The notes beneath the pieces were generated by a model. That model searched no databases. It worked only from the letters and a program-made list of their open reading frames with translations, and had not been told where the DNA came from. Source: Lachnospiraceae bacterium (lineage in GTDB: Bacteria; Bacillota; Clostridia; Lachnospirales; Lachnospiraceae). From it: a stretch of DNA of 64,000 bases. The stretch covers positions 1 through 64,000 of the forward strand of contig JAFRWW010000012.1 of NCBI GenBank assembly GCA_017441585.1. The letters run 5' to 3'. Positions 44,693 to 53,845 of the stretch are shown here, one piece after another. The translations under genes were made by a program, and so were the position numbers. The stretch's first letter is position 1. Each line of letters opens with the position of its first letter.

Positions 44693-44882
44693 AAGTTATG
44701 TAACCTCCCCTTTGGATGTAAAAGGCCTTATATTACAGAAAAAATAGTATCATTATGGTTGACATAATTTCTATTGTTGTATCACTACTTTACGTAGTAT
44801 CACGGAGCGTGTTTACTACATAAAAGCCAATTTCGTGTCTGCCCTTGAAATGTTGTATGATTTATGAGAAAATAAATGGATT

Positions 44883-46055
44883 ATGAATATACTCATCGTT
44901 TCACAGGAATATCCTCCCATAGGTGGCGGCGGATCCAACGCCTGCATGTTTTTAAAGAGCGAATACTTAAGGCGCGGCCATAAGGTGACTCTGGTCACTG
45001 CCCGTTTTAAGGATCTGCCCTTACATGAGCGACTGTCGGTCACAAACTTAAGTCTTGCGGCTGATGATCCCGAAGCTGCCATGGATATATACCGTGTCAG
45101 GTGTAAAAGAAAATATAAGGAACACTGTACTTTCACTGAGATGCTTGACTATGTGTTAAAGGCTATACCCGTCTGCTCGAAGCTGGTTAAAAAAGAGCAT
45201 TTTGACGTCTGCATGGTATTTTTCGGCATTCCCGGAGGAGTGGCGGGCTGGTATCTTAAAAAGAGATATAAGCTTCCATACATAGTCAGGTTCGGAGGCG
45301 GGGACATACCCGGATTTCAGGAGCGGTTTAAGGCTGTATATAAGGTTCTGGGACCTTTTGTGAAGCAGATCTGGAAGGAGGCCTCGGGACTTGTGGCCAA
45401 CAGCTCGGGTCTTCGGGATTTTGCTCTGAATTTCTGTGATAAATATAGGATCGATGTCATAACAAATGGCGTGGATGTGGCATCCTTCAATCCCGGGCAA
45501 AGAGATGAGCATGACACTTCAAAGGAAGTGCGCCTCTTATTTGTTTCAAGGCTCATAGAAAGAAAAGGTCTTCAGTTTCTGATACCCCATCTTTCAAGGA
45601 TTGAAAAAGAATGTGAACGGTCGGTAACACTAACGGTGGTGGGAGACGGACCTTACAGGGAAACCCTTGAAGATATGGCCCGCAGTGCAGGGGTTCAGGA
45701 TAAGGTGTTTTTTGAAGGCCAGAGGGATAAAAAAGAGCTTCCCGGGTATTTTGCCCGTGCCGATATCTTTGTACTGCCCTCCATGAGGGAGGGAATGCCC
45801 AATGTGGTCCTGGAGGCCATGGCCGGAGGACTGCCCATAGTCATGAGCGCCTGCGAAGGCTCGAAGGAGCTGGTGGACGGCAACGGATATATCGCAGGAG
45901 ATGACTTTGCGGCCACTCTCATCAAGGCCATAAATGAGGGAAAGCTTCGTGAAATGGGAGATTTAAGTAAAAAGAGAGCCGGGGAGATATTCTCCTGGGA
46001 AAATGTCGCCGAAAGATACCTGGAACTTATGGAACAGGCTATAGAGGAGAGATAA
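44883..46055 (+). CDS. Glycosyltransferase family 4
   Basis: A 390-residue GT-B enzyme: MNILIVSQEYPPIGGGGSNA, LPYIVRFGGGDIPGF, LLFVSRLIERKGLQFLI, VVGDGPYRETLEDMA and LPSMREGMPNVVLEAMAGG. The N-terminal Gly-rich acceptor loop is well preserved. It overlaps the next gene by one base (TAATG). A 190-base gap separates it from the minus-strand orphan; no firm promoter was found in the gap, though a TTGACA lies at 44759-44764. Confidence 0.87.
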   Translation: MNILIVSQEYPPIGGGGSNACMFLKSEYLRRGHKVTLVTARFKDLPLHERLSVTNLSLAADDPEAAMDIYRVRCKRKYKEHCTFTEMLDYVLKAIPVCSKLVKKEHFDVCMVFFGIPGGVAGWYLKKRYKLPYIVRFGGGDIPGFQERFKAVYKVLGPFVKQIWKEASGLVANSSGLRDFALNFCDKYRIDVITNGVDVASFNPGQRDEHDTSKEVRLLFVSRLIERKGLQFLIPHLSRIEKECERSVTLTVVGDGPYRETLEDMARSAGVQDKVFFEGQRDKKELPGYFARADIFVLPSMREGMPNVVLEAMAGGLPIVMSACEGSKELVDGNGYIAGDDFAATLIKAINEGKLREMGDLSKKRAGEIFSWENVAERYLELMEQAIEER

Positions 46056-47107
46056 TGAAAAGCGTATCGGTAGTAGTACCTGTATATAACGAAGAAGGAA
46101 ATGTAAAGGAACTCCATGAGCAGATCCTGAGGACCTGTCTGGAGGCGGAGCTTGATTTTGAGATCATCTTTGTGAATGACGGCTCCACTGACGATACAGC
46201 CCTTATATGCAGGGAACTCACTCCTTTAAAACTCATAGAATTCAGAAAGAATTTCGGTCAGACCGCCGCCATGGATGCGGGCATCAAGGCCAGCACGAAG
46301 GATTACATAGTCACCATGGACGGGGATCTGCAGAATGATCCCGCGGAGATCCCTAATCTCATCAGATATCTGGAAGAGAATGATCTGGATGTGGTCTCGG
46401 GATGGAGGAAGCACAGGAAGGATTCTTTCTTAAAGAAGTTCACTTCAAGAGGAGCCAATCTGTTAAGGTCCATCATAGTCAAGGACGGTATACATGACAG
46501 CGGCTGTTCCCTTAAGATATATAAAAGAGAGTGCTTTAAGGGCGTCAATCTCTACGGCGAACAGCACCGTTTCATCCCCGCTCTTTTAAAGATCAAGGGC
46601 TTTAAGGTGGGAGAGATGGTGGTGAATCACAGGCCCAGAGTGGCAGGAAAGACCAAGTACAACTGGCACCGTGCCATAAAGGGATTCGTGGATATGGTCT
46701 CCGTATGGTTCTGGAACAAATATGCCTCCAGGCCCCTTCACATCTTCGGCGGACTGGGCATGCTCTTCATGCTGCTGGGAGGCATCTGCGGCATCGAGAC
46801 AGTGGTGATCTTTATAAAGGGTTATAAGCTGAACCGTTTTATCATGTGGCCCCTGATGACCATATTCTTCTGTATCATAGGGCTTCTGATGTTTGTGTTC
46901 GGTCTCATGAGCGAGATCATGATGAAGACTTACTACGGCGTCCACGTGGATATGCCATACAATATCAAGGAAGTGAGTGAACGGGATGAGATCCCCAAAC
47001 TCCCCGAAAAAAAGTCAAAGGAAGAAAAGGCGGCAGATAAGAAAGCTCCACCGGATACAAAAGAACGCTCAGGTAAAAATGGAAAAAATAAAAAACGTCG
47101 TAAATAA
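46055..47107 (+). CDS. GtrB/ArnC-like polyprenyl-phosphate glycosyltransferase
   Basis: A 350-residue GT2: VVPVYNEEGNVKELHEQI, FVNDGSTDDTALIC, MDGDLQNDPAEIP and VVNHRPRVAGKTKYNW, then two C-terminal spans (LHIFGGLGMLFMLLGG and LMTIFFCIIGLLMFVFG) and a long lysine-rich cytoplasmic tail. This architecture makes polyprenyl-phosphate-linked single sugars for use outside the membrane. It overlaps the following GT-C-like gene by 29 bases, so the two probably work as a pair. Confidence 0.88.
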   Translation: MKSVSVVVPVYNEEGNVKELHEQILRTCLEAELDFEIIFVNDGSTDDTALICRELTPLKLIEFRKNFGQTAAMDAGIKASTKDYIVTMDGDLQNDPAEIPNLIRYLEENDLDVVSGWRKHRKDSFLKKFTSRGANLLRSIIVKDGIHDSGCSLKIYKRECFKGVNLYGEQHRFIPALLKIKGFKVGEMVVNHRPRVAGKTKYNWHRAIKGFVDMVSVWFWNKYASRPLHIFGGLGMLFMLLGGICGIETVVIFIKGYKLNRFIMWPLMTIFFCIIGLLMFVFGLMSEIMMKTYYGVHVDMPYNIKEVSERDEIPKLPEKKSKEEKAADKKAPPDTKERSGKNGKNKKRRK

Positions 47108-48473
47108 ATATTATCATTTTGTCTTTATAGGTCTGATACTTTTCTTCAGAGGGTTTTACCTTCTCAACGGCTGGGGACTGGGACATATGGCGGCGGATTC
47201 CAATTCATATCTTTATGCCGACCTGTCCATATCTGCCCTGGGAGGAAGGGTTCCGCTGTACCCTCTGTTTTTAAAGGTTTGCAGACGCATGGTGCGCTGG
47301 GATGAGTCCATGGCCTGCGCCGTGGCAGGCATACTTCAGCATATTTTGTCGCTCCTGGTGCTTATCCTTTTGTACAGGGTATTGCTGACCGTCACCCATA
47401 TAAGGCTTCTGGCCTGGATCACGGTCCTGTTTTACGGCTGTAATGTGGCGCTTTTAAATTGGGACAGCGCCGTTATGAGTGAGTCTCTGGCCATAGATCT
47501 GGTCATAGTGTTCATCTATGTGACTGTCAGGTATTTAAAGAGCAGATCCGCCCTGTGGGGCTGTCTTTGCGTGCTGGTTTCGGTGGCAGCAGCCATGACG
47601 AAACCCACCTGCGCCGTGCTCACGGGAGTCTGCATAGTGCTTGCGGCCATTCAGTTTTTCCGTTTTAAGCGTATGAGAAAGACTGTCATAAAGGTGTCGG
47701 TGGCCATACTCCTGGCGATACTTTTCTACATGGCCTACTGTGCCAATACCTACAGGAATTACGGAGTGTTCAATCTCACCAGGCTGGGCCCCAGACACAA
47801 TCTGGTGACGGTGCTGGTGACGAGGAGTTATCTCAATTATCCGGACAAGGAGCTGGTGGAAAAGATAGACGCCATAGTGAAGGCGGATGAGGCGGCCGGG
47901 ATAAACATAAGACGTTATCCCACCACCAACAAGGTGATGGATCTTTTCGGAGACAGTGTAAAGGAAAAGAATCTGGCTCTGTCAAAGTTTAACAAATACT
48001 GCGCCAAAAGCGCCAGGTGGGACCATTTCATGTTCCACATCAATAACATAACCGATTACTGGGACACCCCTTATGAGAATACCGACTGGAAGCTTTGGGA
48101 CTATGCCATAGAGTATTCCTCCTTTGAGCGTGGGGTATACTGGATCATGAAGAACATTTTTTCCTCCATGCACATATGGTTTTCCTTCCTTATGCTGGCG
48201 GTGACACTCATCATGAGCATATACACCCTCATCAGGGACAAGGACGTTCCCTGGTACTGGCTGGGGATGTGGGGGAGTATGACGGTGCTTTTGTATGCGG
48301 TATACAAAAATGCCTATGCATCCTTCTACAGGCATACGCTTTTTGTGCTGCCTTTTGTGTATATCAGCGTGGCTATGCTCCTGTCTGTGGGAGTCAGGAT
48401 CATCATAAAAAAATACCTTAAAAAACAAAAAAACGACAGGGTTAATTCGTATAAAAATAAGCAGAGGTCTTAG
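47079..48473 (+). CDS. Membrane glycosyltransferase, GT-C-like, partner of the GtrB-like enzyme
   Basis: About 464 residues, 10-12 spans, with the first outer loop GLGHMAADSNSYLYADLSIS carrying an acidic Asp typical of GT-C enzymes. The frame is open from 46977 but that part lies in another frame of the preceding gene; ATG 47079 with AGG just upstream gives a normal membrane-protein start. Its coupling to the GtrB-like gene suggests it transfers the polyprenyl-phosphate sugar to an outer acceptor. Confidence 0.68.
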   Translation: MEKIKNVVNKYYHFVFIGLILFFRGFYLLNGWGLGHMAADSNSYLYADLSISALGGRVPLYPLFLKVCRRMVRWDESMACAVAGILQHILSLLVLILLYRVLLTVTHIRLLAWITVLFYGCNVALLNWDSAVMSESLAIDLVIVFIYVTVRYLKSRSALWGCLCVLVSVAAAMTKPTCAVLTGVCIVLAAIQFFRFKRMRKTVIKVSVAILLAILFYMAYCANTYRNYGVFNLTRLGPRHNLVTVLVTRSYLNYPDKELVEKIDAIVKADEAAGINIRRYPTTNKVMDLFGDSVKEKNLALSKFNKYCAKSARWDHFMFHINNITDYWDTPYENTDWKLWDYAIEYSSFERGVYWIMKNIFSSMHIWFSFLMLAVTLIMSIYTLIRDKDVPWYWLGMWGSMTVLLYAVYKNAYASFYRHTLFVLPFVYISVAMLLSVGVRIIIKKYLKKQKNDRVNSYKNKQRS

Positions 48474-48499
48474 CTGACTTTTGCGTTTTCAGATTTTGC

Positions 48500-48799
48500 T
48501 GTGGCGGCAGGCACGATTCCGTAAGATGAGTTTTTCCGAAGGAATGTTGATGCTACTTTGAAGCGCGGATTTTGGTGATATGGTCGGGTCGTCACTTCCA
48601 TTGACCTGAAGTTTGCAATTCGGAGTGCCTCAGCAGTGTGAACGACTGATAACCATTCTGATCCGGGTAATGCATGCCCCGGAGAGGAAGCGCCGGATGG
48701 ATGTCGACGGATTGATATCCGGCATGGCTTAAGGGAGTTTGCTCGGGCCTGCCTGCAAAGCTTTGATTGACCCCGGAGTTTACTGGCTCCGGTTTTTTT
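48500..48799 (+). ncRNA. Candidate structured RNA with built-in terminator (leader of the MBOAT cassette)
   Basis: This lies within a 343-base gap (48474-48816) with no supported ORF. Pairings seen: GCAGGCA (48507-48513) with TGCCTGC (48740-48746) closing the whole structure; ATTCC (48516-48520) with GGAAT (48541-48545); GTCGT (48588-48592) with ACGAC (48642-48646); CCGGG (48663-48667) with CCCGG (48678-48682); GCCGGAT (48692-48698) with ATCCGGC (48717-48723). It ends in a terminator at 48773-48799, 17 bases before the MBOAT start. It may be a stand-alone RNA (raiA-type considered, not shown) or a cis-acting attenuator. No clear promoter was found. Confidence 0.65.
48773..48799 (+). terminator. 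Intrinsic terminator directly upstream of the first MBOAT gene
   Basis: CCGGAG (48773-48778), an 8-base loop, CTCCGG (48787-48792) and seven T (48793-48799). The same CCCCGGAG string also occurs at 48677-48684, so the 3' arm could pair elsewhere, allowing an alternative fold. Confidence 0.85.
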
Positions 48800-48816
48800 A
48801 TGGGAAAAAGAGAAGA

Positions 48817-50271
48817 ATGCTGTTTAATTCCATACAGTTTGCCGTTTTCTTTCCGATAGCGGTACTGGTCTATTTTATAATTCCATACAGATTCCGCAAT
48901 ATCTGGCTGCTTGTGACCAGCTATTTTTATTATATGTGCTGGAGGAAGGAGTACGCCCTTCTGATGCTCTTATCCACCCTCATAACCTACCTTAGCGCCC
49001 TGTTCATGGAAGGCAGATCCTTGGGCGCAAAAAAGGCGGCGGTGGCTGTGAGCTTTATCCTTAATCTTTCAATACTCGGGTTTTTCAAGTATTTTCATTT
49101 TTTCTTTGATTCCCTGGATTTCCTGGTGGATAAGGCGGGAGGCCATCTTGATAAGCCGGCCTTTGACGTACTGTTGCCCGTGGGCATATCCTTTTACATC
49201 TTTCAGGCCCTGTCCTATACCATGGATGTATACAGAGGCGAGGTAAAGTGTGAGAAAAACTTCTTAAAATATGCACTCTTTGTCTCATTTTTCCCCCAGC
49301 TGGTGGCAGGCCCCATAGAGCGGTCAAAAAATTTGCTGTGCCAGTTTGACGAAAGGCATGAGTTTGAATATAAGAGAGTGAGGGACGGCCTCTTCAGGAT
49401 GCTCTGGGGCTTCTTTTTAAAGCTGGTGCTGGTGGCAAGACTCAGTGTCATAGTGGATCTTATATACGGCAACAGCGCGGACTGTACCGGGTATCAGCTC
49501 ATGCTGGGCACATTTTTCTTTGCCCTTCAGATATACTGTGATTTTTCGGGTTATTCGGAGATAGCCATAGGTGCCGCCAAGGTGCTGGGCTTTACCATCA
49601 TGGATAATTTCAGGCAGCCCTTTTTCGCCACCTCCTGCAAGGAACTGTGGAACCGCTGGCACATATCCTTAAATACCTGGTTTAGGGATTATCTGTATTT
49701 CCCCCTGGGAGGCTCCAGAAAGGGCGTTTTTCGAAAGTATGTGAACCTGATGATAGTCTTTGCCGTGAGCGGACTGTGGCACGGAGCGGCCTGGACCTTT
49801 GTGGTATGGGGAGTGCTCTCAGGACTCTTTCAGGTTTTCGGGGATCTTTTGAGACCCTTAAGGAAAAGGCTTCGGGAATTTTTACATATCGGCGAAAAGA
49901 ATCCCGTTCTGTATGTGCTTTCCGTCATCATGACCTTTATGTTTTTCTGTATTTCACTGGTGTTTTTCAGGTCCCAGTCCATGGAACAGGCGCTTTTTAT
50001 CATGAAGAGCATTTTTTCGGCCTTTGATTTCGGCAGTGTGATCACCACCTCCCCCGCTTCTCTGGGGCTTGGGGTATTTCACCTTGCAATACTCATATTT
50101 TCACTTATAATATTATTTGCTGTTGATTTATATAAAGAAAAAGGATATATTTTTACGGGAATATTTGCCCGCCGTCCCCTTGTGAGATGGGGGTTTTACT
50201 ATATGCTGGTGACACTTATCATCCTTTCCGCCAACTTCGGCGCGGAAGAGTTTATTTATTTTAGGTTCTGA
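48817..50271 (+). CDS. MBOAT-family O-acyltransferase (first copy)
   Basis: A 484-residue membrane-bound O-acyltransferase of the AlgI/DltB type. Key segments: QLVAGPIERSKNLLCQ, WNRWHISLNTWFRDYLYFPL with the first conserved His, and SGLWHGAAWTFVVWG with the catalytic-site His. It ends FIYFRF like its paralogue at 51151. It likely passes an acyl group, usually acetyl, across the membrane for attachment to a surface glycan. The open frame starts at 48739 inside the RNA, but ATG 48817 (MLFNS, as in the paralogue MLFNS) is the true start. No own SGNH partner precedes it. Confidence 0.9.
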   Translation: MLFNSIQFAVFFPIAVLVYFIIPYRFRNIWLLVTSYFYYMCWRKEYALLMLLSTLITYLSALFMEGRSLGAKKAAVAVSFILNLSILGFFKYFHFFFDSLDFLVDKAGGHLDKPAFDVLLPVGISFYIFQALSYTMDVYRGEVKCEKNFLKYALFVSFFPQLVAGPIERSKNLLCQFDERHEFEYKRVRDGLFRMLWGFFLKLVLVARLSVIVDLIYGNSADCTGYQLMLGTFFFALQIYCDFSGYSEIAIGAAKVLGFTIMDNFRQPFFATSCKELWNRWHISLNTWFRDYLYFPLGGSRKGVFRKYVNLMIVFAVSGLWHGAAWTFVVWGVLSGLFQVFGDLLRPLRKRLREFLHIGEKNPVLYVLSVIMTFMFFCISLVFFRSQSMEQALFIMKSIFSAFDFGSVITTSPASLGLGVFHLAILIFSLIILFAVDLYKEKGYIFTGIFARRPLVRWGFYYMLVTLIILSANFGAEEFIYFRF

Positions 50272-50273
50272 TC

Positions 50274-51161
50274 ATGAAAAAGTCCACTTATTTTAGGAAA
50301 AATTTTACGCCCTCCCTTTATCTTTTGAATCAAAAGTTCAAGGGACAGAGCACTCCTTTGGATTATCTGAGGGTCATGAGGGACGGACTTATCCCGGGCA
50401 GGAGGCTTTATCCCAGGCTGGTGATGGTGATGACCACCTTCTGTTCTCTTAAGTGCAGGGACTGCAACAATCTCATGGCACGTTATAAATGTCCCACCCA
50501 TTATGAGGTAAAGGACTTGTTCTACGATCTGGAAGCGGTGCTTGACGGACTGGATACTCTGACTGAGCTTGAGCTCATCGGAGGTGAGCCCTTTATCTAT
50601 CCCCATCTGGCTACGGTGATCAAAAAGGCCCTTGCCAATAAAAAGATAATGTTTGTGTCTCTCACCACCAACGGTACCGTGATACCTGATGAAAGGATGA
50701 TGAAGCTTTTGTCCGATAAGAGGATCAGGGTGGAGATATCCGATTACGGCGTTAAGAGCCAGAAGATCGATGATCTGGCGGAGGCCTTTGACTATCACGG
50801 CGTCAGATACGACAGGAATCTGGACCTGTCCTGGGTGGCTCCCGGAGATGTGACTCCCAGGAATAAATCAAGGGAACAGCTGGCTGCGGAGTATCAGCAG
50901 TGCTTTTCCTTTAAATATTGCAATACCATTTTAAAGGGCCGGGTATATCATTGCAGCAGGGCTGCGCACCTTACGGATCTAGGATATATGGATCATCCTT
51001 CGGATTCCTATGACATACATAAGGTCAGGAGCCGCGCCGAAAAGAGAGATGCCTTCAGGCATTATTGGTTGGCTCCCTATACCATGGCCTGTGATTATTG
51101 CGATCATGCGCTGAAGATAAAGGTGAAAGCAGGAGTGCAGGAGGATAGCAATGCTGTTTAA
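50274..51161 (+). CDS. Radical-SAM protein between two MBOAT genes
   Basis: A 295-residue radical SAM enzyme: CSLKCRDC (Cys57, Cys61, Cys64) for the 4Fe-4S/SAM site, LELIGGEPF (GGEP at 103-106) for SAM amine binding, and further cysteines (QCFSFKYC, CSRA, ACDYCDH) that could hold an auxiliary cluster like a shortened SPASM domain. It starts 2 bases after the first MBOAT gene and overlaps the second by 11. A chemical role in modifying the acylated glycan or its lipid carrier is inferred from context only. Confidence 0.82.
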   Translation: MKKSTYFRKNFTPSLYLLNQKFKGQSTPLDYLRVMRDGLIPGRRLYPRLVMVMTTFCSLKCRDCNNLMARYKCPTHYEVKDLFYDLEAVLDGLDTLTELELIGGEPFIYPHLATVIKKALANKKIMFVSLTTNGTVIPDERMMKLLSDKRIRVEISDYGVKSQKIDDLAEAFDYHGVRYDRNLDLSWVAPGDVTPRNKSREQLAAEYQQCFSFKYCNTILKGRVYHCSRAAHLTDLGYMDHPSDSYDIHKVRSRAEKRDAFRHYWLAPYTMACDYCDHALKIKVKAGVQEDSNAV

Positions 51162-52635
51162 TTCCCTTGCCTTTGCCATTTTCCTGCCCATAGTTTTCAT
51201 ACTTTACTGGGCCATACCGCATAAATACAGATATATCGTACTTCTCATAGCCAGCTACTATTTTTATATGAGCTGGAATCCGAAGTATGTTCTTTTGATA
51301 CTTCTCACCACCATCGTTTCATACGGCTGTGCCATAATGGTGGAGAAGTATGTTCCCGTATCAAAAAAGAAGGCGAAATTCTGTGTTTTTGCTGCTCTTT
51401 TGATATGTCTCGGAGTACTCTTTGTATTCAAATATTTTAATTTTGCCAGCAATTCACTGTGCATCCTTTTGTCAAAGCTTGCGATACCCATGCATCCCGT
51501 GACCATAAAGGTGATGCTGCCGGTGGGTATATCCTTTTATACCTTCCAGTCGCTGTCTTACGTGATAGATGTGTACAGGGGTGAGGTGAAGCCTCAGAAA
51601 AATTTCCTAAAGTATGCCCTGTTCATATCCTTCTTCCCCCAGCTGGTGGCAGGTCCCATCGAGCGTACGAAAAATCTGATGCCCCAGCTTTTTGAGGACC
51701 GTCCCTTTGATGAGAAAAAGGCGGTGTGGGGCTTGAGGCTCATGCTGGTGGGCTTTATCAAGAAGCTGATCCTTTCGGATTTTCTGGCTGTATATGTGGA
51801 TCGTATCTTTGACAATGTATATGACTATTACGGTATGACCTTTATCTTTGCGGCCATATTCTTTACCTTCCAGATATACTGCGATTTTTCCGGATATTCC
51901 GATATCGCCGTGGGCTGTGCGAAGCTTCTGAACATAGATCTGATGCAGAATTTCAACAGTCCTTACCAGGCCGTTTCCATAAGGGATTTCTGGAGCAGAT
52001 GGCATATATCGCTGTCCACCTGGTTCAGGGATTATGTGTATATCCCCTTGGGCGGCAGCAGGTGTTCAAAGCTTAAAGCCGACGTTAATACCATGATCAC
52101 CATGCTGGTCTCGGGACTGTGGCACGGGGCGGATTGGACCTTTGTGATCTGGGGCGGACTCCACGGTCTGTACCAGATAATCGAAAGGCGTCTTAAGCGT
52201 GGCCCTCTCAAGAATATATTTGATGCCTCATTTACAGAAAATCAAAAGACTCAAAAACGTATATACACCGTAGGTCAGACAGTCATCACCTTTGCGCTGG
52301 TGTCCTTTGCCTGGATATTTTTTAGGGCGAATTCCATGTCGGACGCCTTTTATGTGGTCACTCATCTGCATAACGGCGTGATACATGTGACGAAGGCGTT
52401 TTGGAGGATGATGATAGACATGACCCTGGACTGGGCCAAGCTGTTTAAGCTTCTCATCTGTCTGGTGGGCCTTGGCGTATATGATCTCTTTTCAAAAGAG
52501 AGAGACGTCCTTTCGGATATGGATAAGATCCCCGTTGTGATCCGGTGGATCGGTTATGTGGCAGTGGTTACCGCCATAATCGTGGAAAAGGTACACGGTG
52601 GTACCACCCAGAGCTTTATTTATTTTCAGTTCTGA
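51151..52635 (+). CDS. MBOAT-family O-acyltransferase (second copy)
   Basis: A 494-residue AlgI/DltB-type protein: QLVAGPIERTKNLMPQ, WSRWHISLSTWFRDYVYIPL and SGLWHGADWTFVIWGG, all catalytic-site segments intact, ending FIYFQF. It is a paralogue of 48817 with the same length and motif order. It is followed by an SGNH-like protein, as AlgI is by AlgJ/AlgX and DltB by DltD. It carries out the membrane step of O-acylation. AGGAGGA lies before the ATG inside the radical SAM gene. Confidence 0.92.
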   Translation: MLFNSLAFAIFLPIVFILYWAIPHKYRYIVLLIASYYFYMSWNPKYVLLILLTTIVSYGCAIMVEKYVPVSKKKAKFCVFAALLICLGVLFVFKYFNFASNSLCILLSKLAIPMHPVTIKVMLPVGISFYTFQSLSYVIDVYRGEVKPQKNFLKYALFISFFPQLVAGPIERTKNLMPQLFEDRPFDEKKAVWGLRLMLVGFIKKLILSDFLAVYVDRIFDNVYDYYGMTFIFAAIFFTFQIYCDFSGYSDIAVGCAKLLNIDLMQNFNSPYQAVSIRDFWSRWHISLSTWFRDYVYIPLGGSRCSKLKADVNTMITMLVSGLWHGADWTFVIWGGLHGLYQIIERRLKRGPLKNIFDASFTENQKTQKRIYTVGQTVITFALVSFAWIFFRANSMSDAFYVVTHLHNGVIHVTKAFWRMMIDMTLDWAKLFKLLICLVGLGVYDLFSKERDVLSDMDKIPVVIRWIGYVAVVTAIIVEKVHGGTTQSFIYFQF

Positions 52636-52664
52636 TTCGGGACGGGACGAGGTTATTTGGACAG

Positions 52665-53744
52665 ATGAAAAGATTTCTTTTAAAATGTGCCCTGTTTTTC
52701 GGCATTATATGTTTGATCTTTCTGCCGGTGGCATATATTATAGACCCCTATAATGTATTCCATGCCACCCACCCCATAGACCGCGGGGTGGAGCCGGACA
52801 AGGCTTATTTAAAGCCCCTTAATGTCATCAGAAAGCCCGGGGACTATGATTCCCTGCTTTTCGGATCTTCCAGGGTTGGCTTTTTTGATGTATCCAGGAT
52901 GAATGACGGCAGGTATTATGACATGATGTCCTCCGAGGCGGTGCCTGCGGAGCATCTGATCACGCTGAAGGCTTTGATAAACAGGGGTTTTGTGCCGAAA
53001 AACGTGATAGTGGGAGTGGATGATATCTCATATTTTGTGGATCCGGCTCCCCATGACCAGGTTCTTTTCAGGAAGATGTATCCCTGGGACGGTTCCCTGC
53101 CTGACAAGCTGGGCTTTTTCATAAAGTTCATGGACCCTATCACCATTTATGACTCACTGGAGACCATGAGAGAGTACAATAAGGTGGATGAGCACCGCTT
53201 TGACAGGCTTCTGACCACCGGTACCGAGCCCCTTGACATAGTCCCGAATTTTGATACCGAAAAGAATTTAGAGCCCTATTGGGCGGATTATTATATGCCC
53301 CGCAGTGAGTCTCTTGAGGATATAAGACAGCTTAAGGAGCTTTGCGATGAGCATGGGATCAAGCTTACGATATTCACAAATCCCGTTTTCGGACATACCT
53401 ACGCAAAGGACATAGATAACGGATATCTGGTGTTCCTGGAGGAACTGGCAGGGATTGTGGATTATTATAATTTCAGCGGCTTCAATGATGTGACCCTGGA
53501 TACCAAATATTACTACGAGAACAGCCATTATTCCACGGAGACATCCAATATGATCATAGACAGGATCTTTTATGATCAGGTGGATGAGAGGCTTTTGTCA
53601 CAGGGCTTCGGCTATTATGTGACAAAGGATAACGTGGATGAGTTCATGGATATATTGAATGATCAGGTGGTGAATTTCGATTTGCCGGTCAATACATATT
53701 CGGACACCCTGAACCGTGATACACAGGAACATACTGAAGATTAA
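52665..53744 (+). CDS. SGNH-like acyl-transfer partner of the MBOAT protein
   Basis: A 359-residue protein with one N-terminal span (LKCALFFGIICLIFLPVAYI) and an extracytoplasmic domain. SLLFGSSRVGFF supplies the nucleophile-type Ser (GSS at 67-69) and YYYENSHYST near the end a conserved His (288); the acidic partner of a classical D-x-x-H triad appears replaced by Glu-Asn-Ser. Resembles DltD/AlgX-like proteins that complete acyl transfer to the polymer. The ATG is 29 bases after the MBOAT stop; the ribosome site is weak. Confidence 0.78.
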   Translation: MKRFLLKCALFFGIICLIFLPVAYIIDPYNVFHATHPIDRGVEPDKAYLKPLNVIRKPGDYDSLLFGSSRVGFFDVSRMNDGRYYDMMSSEAVPAEHLITLKALINRGFVPKNVIVGVDDISYFVDPAPHDQVLFRKMYPWDGSLPDKLGFFIKFMDPITIYDSLETMREYNKVDEHRFDRLLTTGTEPLDIVPNFDTEKNLEPYWADYYMPRSESLEDIRQLKELCDEHGIKLTIFTNPVFGHTYAKDIDNGYLVFLEELAGIVDYYNFSGFNDVTLDTKYYYENSHYSTETSNMIIDRIFYDQVDERLLSQGFGYYVTKDNVDEFMDILNDQVVNFDLPVNTYSDTLNRDTQEHTED

Positions 53745-53773
53745 GTGTATTGTCATTCCACAGATCAGGTTTC

Positions 53774-53801
53774 TGTCATTCTGAGCGGAGCGAAGAATCC
53801 T
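53774..53801 (+). repeat. GTCATTCTGAG-type dispersed repeat, forward copy 1
   Basis: Contains GTCATTCTGAGCGGAGCGAA and then GAATCC. It lies 45 bases before the ATG of the first secreted repeat protein. A partial GTCATTCC also occurs just upstream near 53752. Confidence 0.75.
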
Positions 53802-53845
53802 GAAAGAATACAGACCGATACGAAACTACGCACAGGAGGAGTAAC

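Noticed and set aside
48739..48816. N-terminal extension of the first MBOAT protein
   Set aside because: The extra 26 codons overlap the structured RNA and terminator and have no counterpart in the paralogue, which starts MLFNS.
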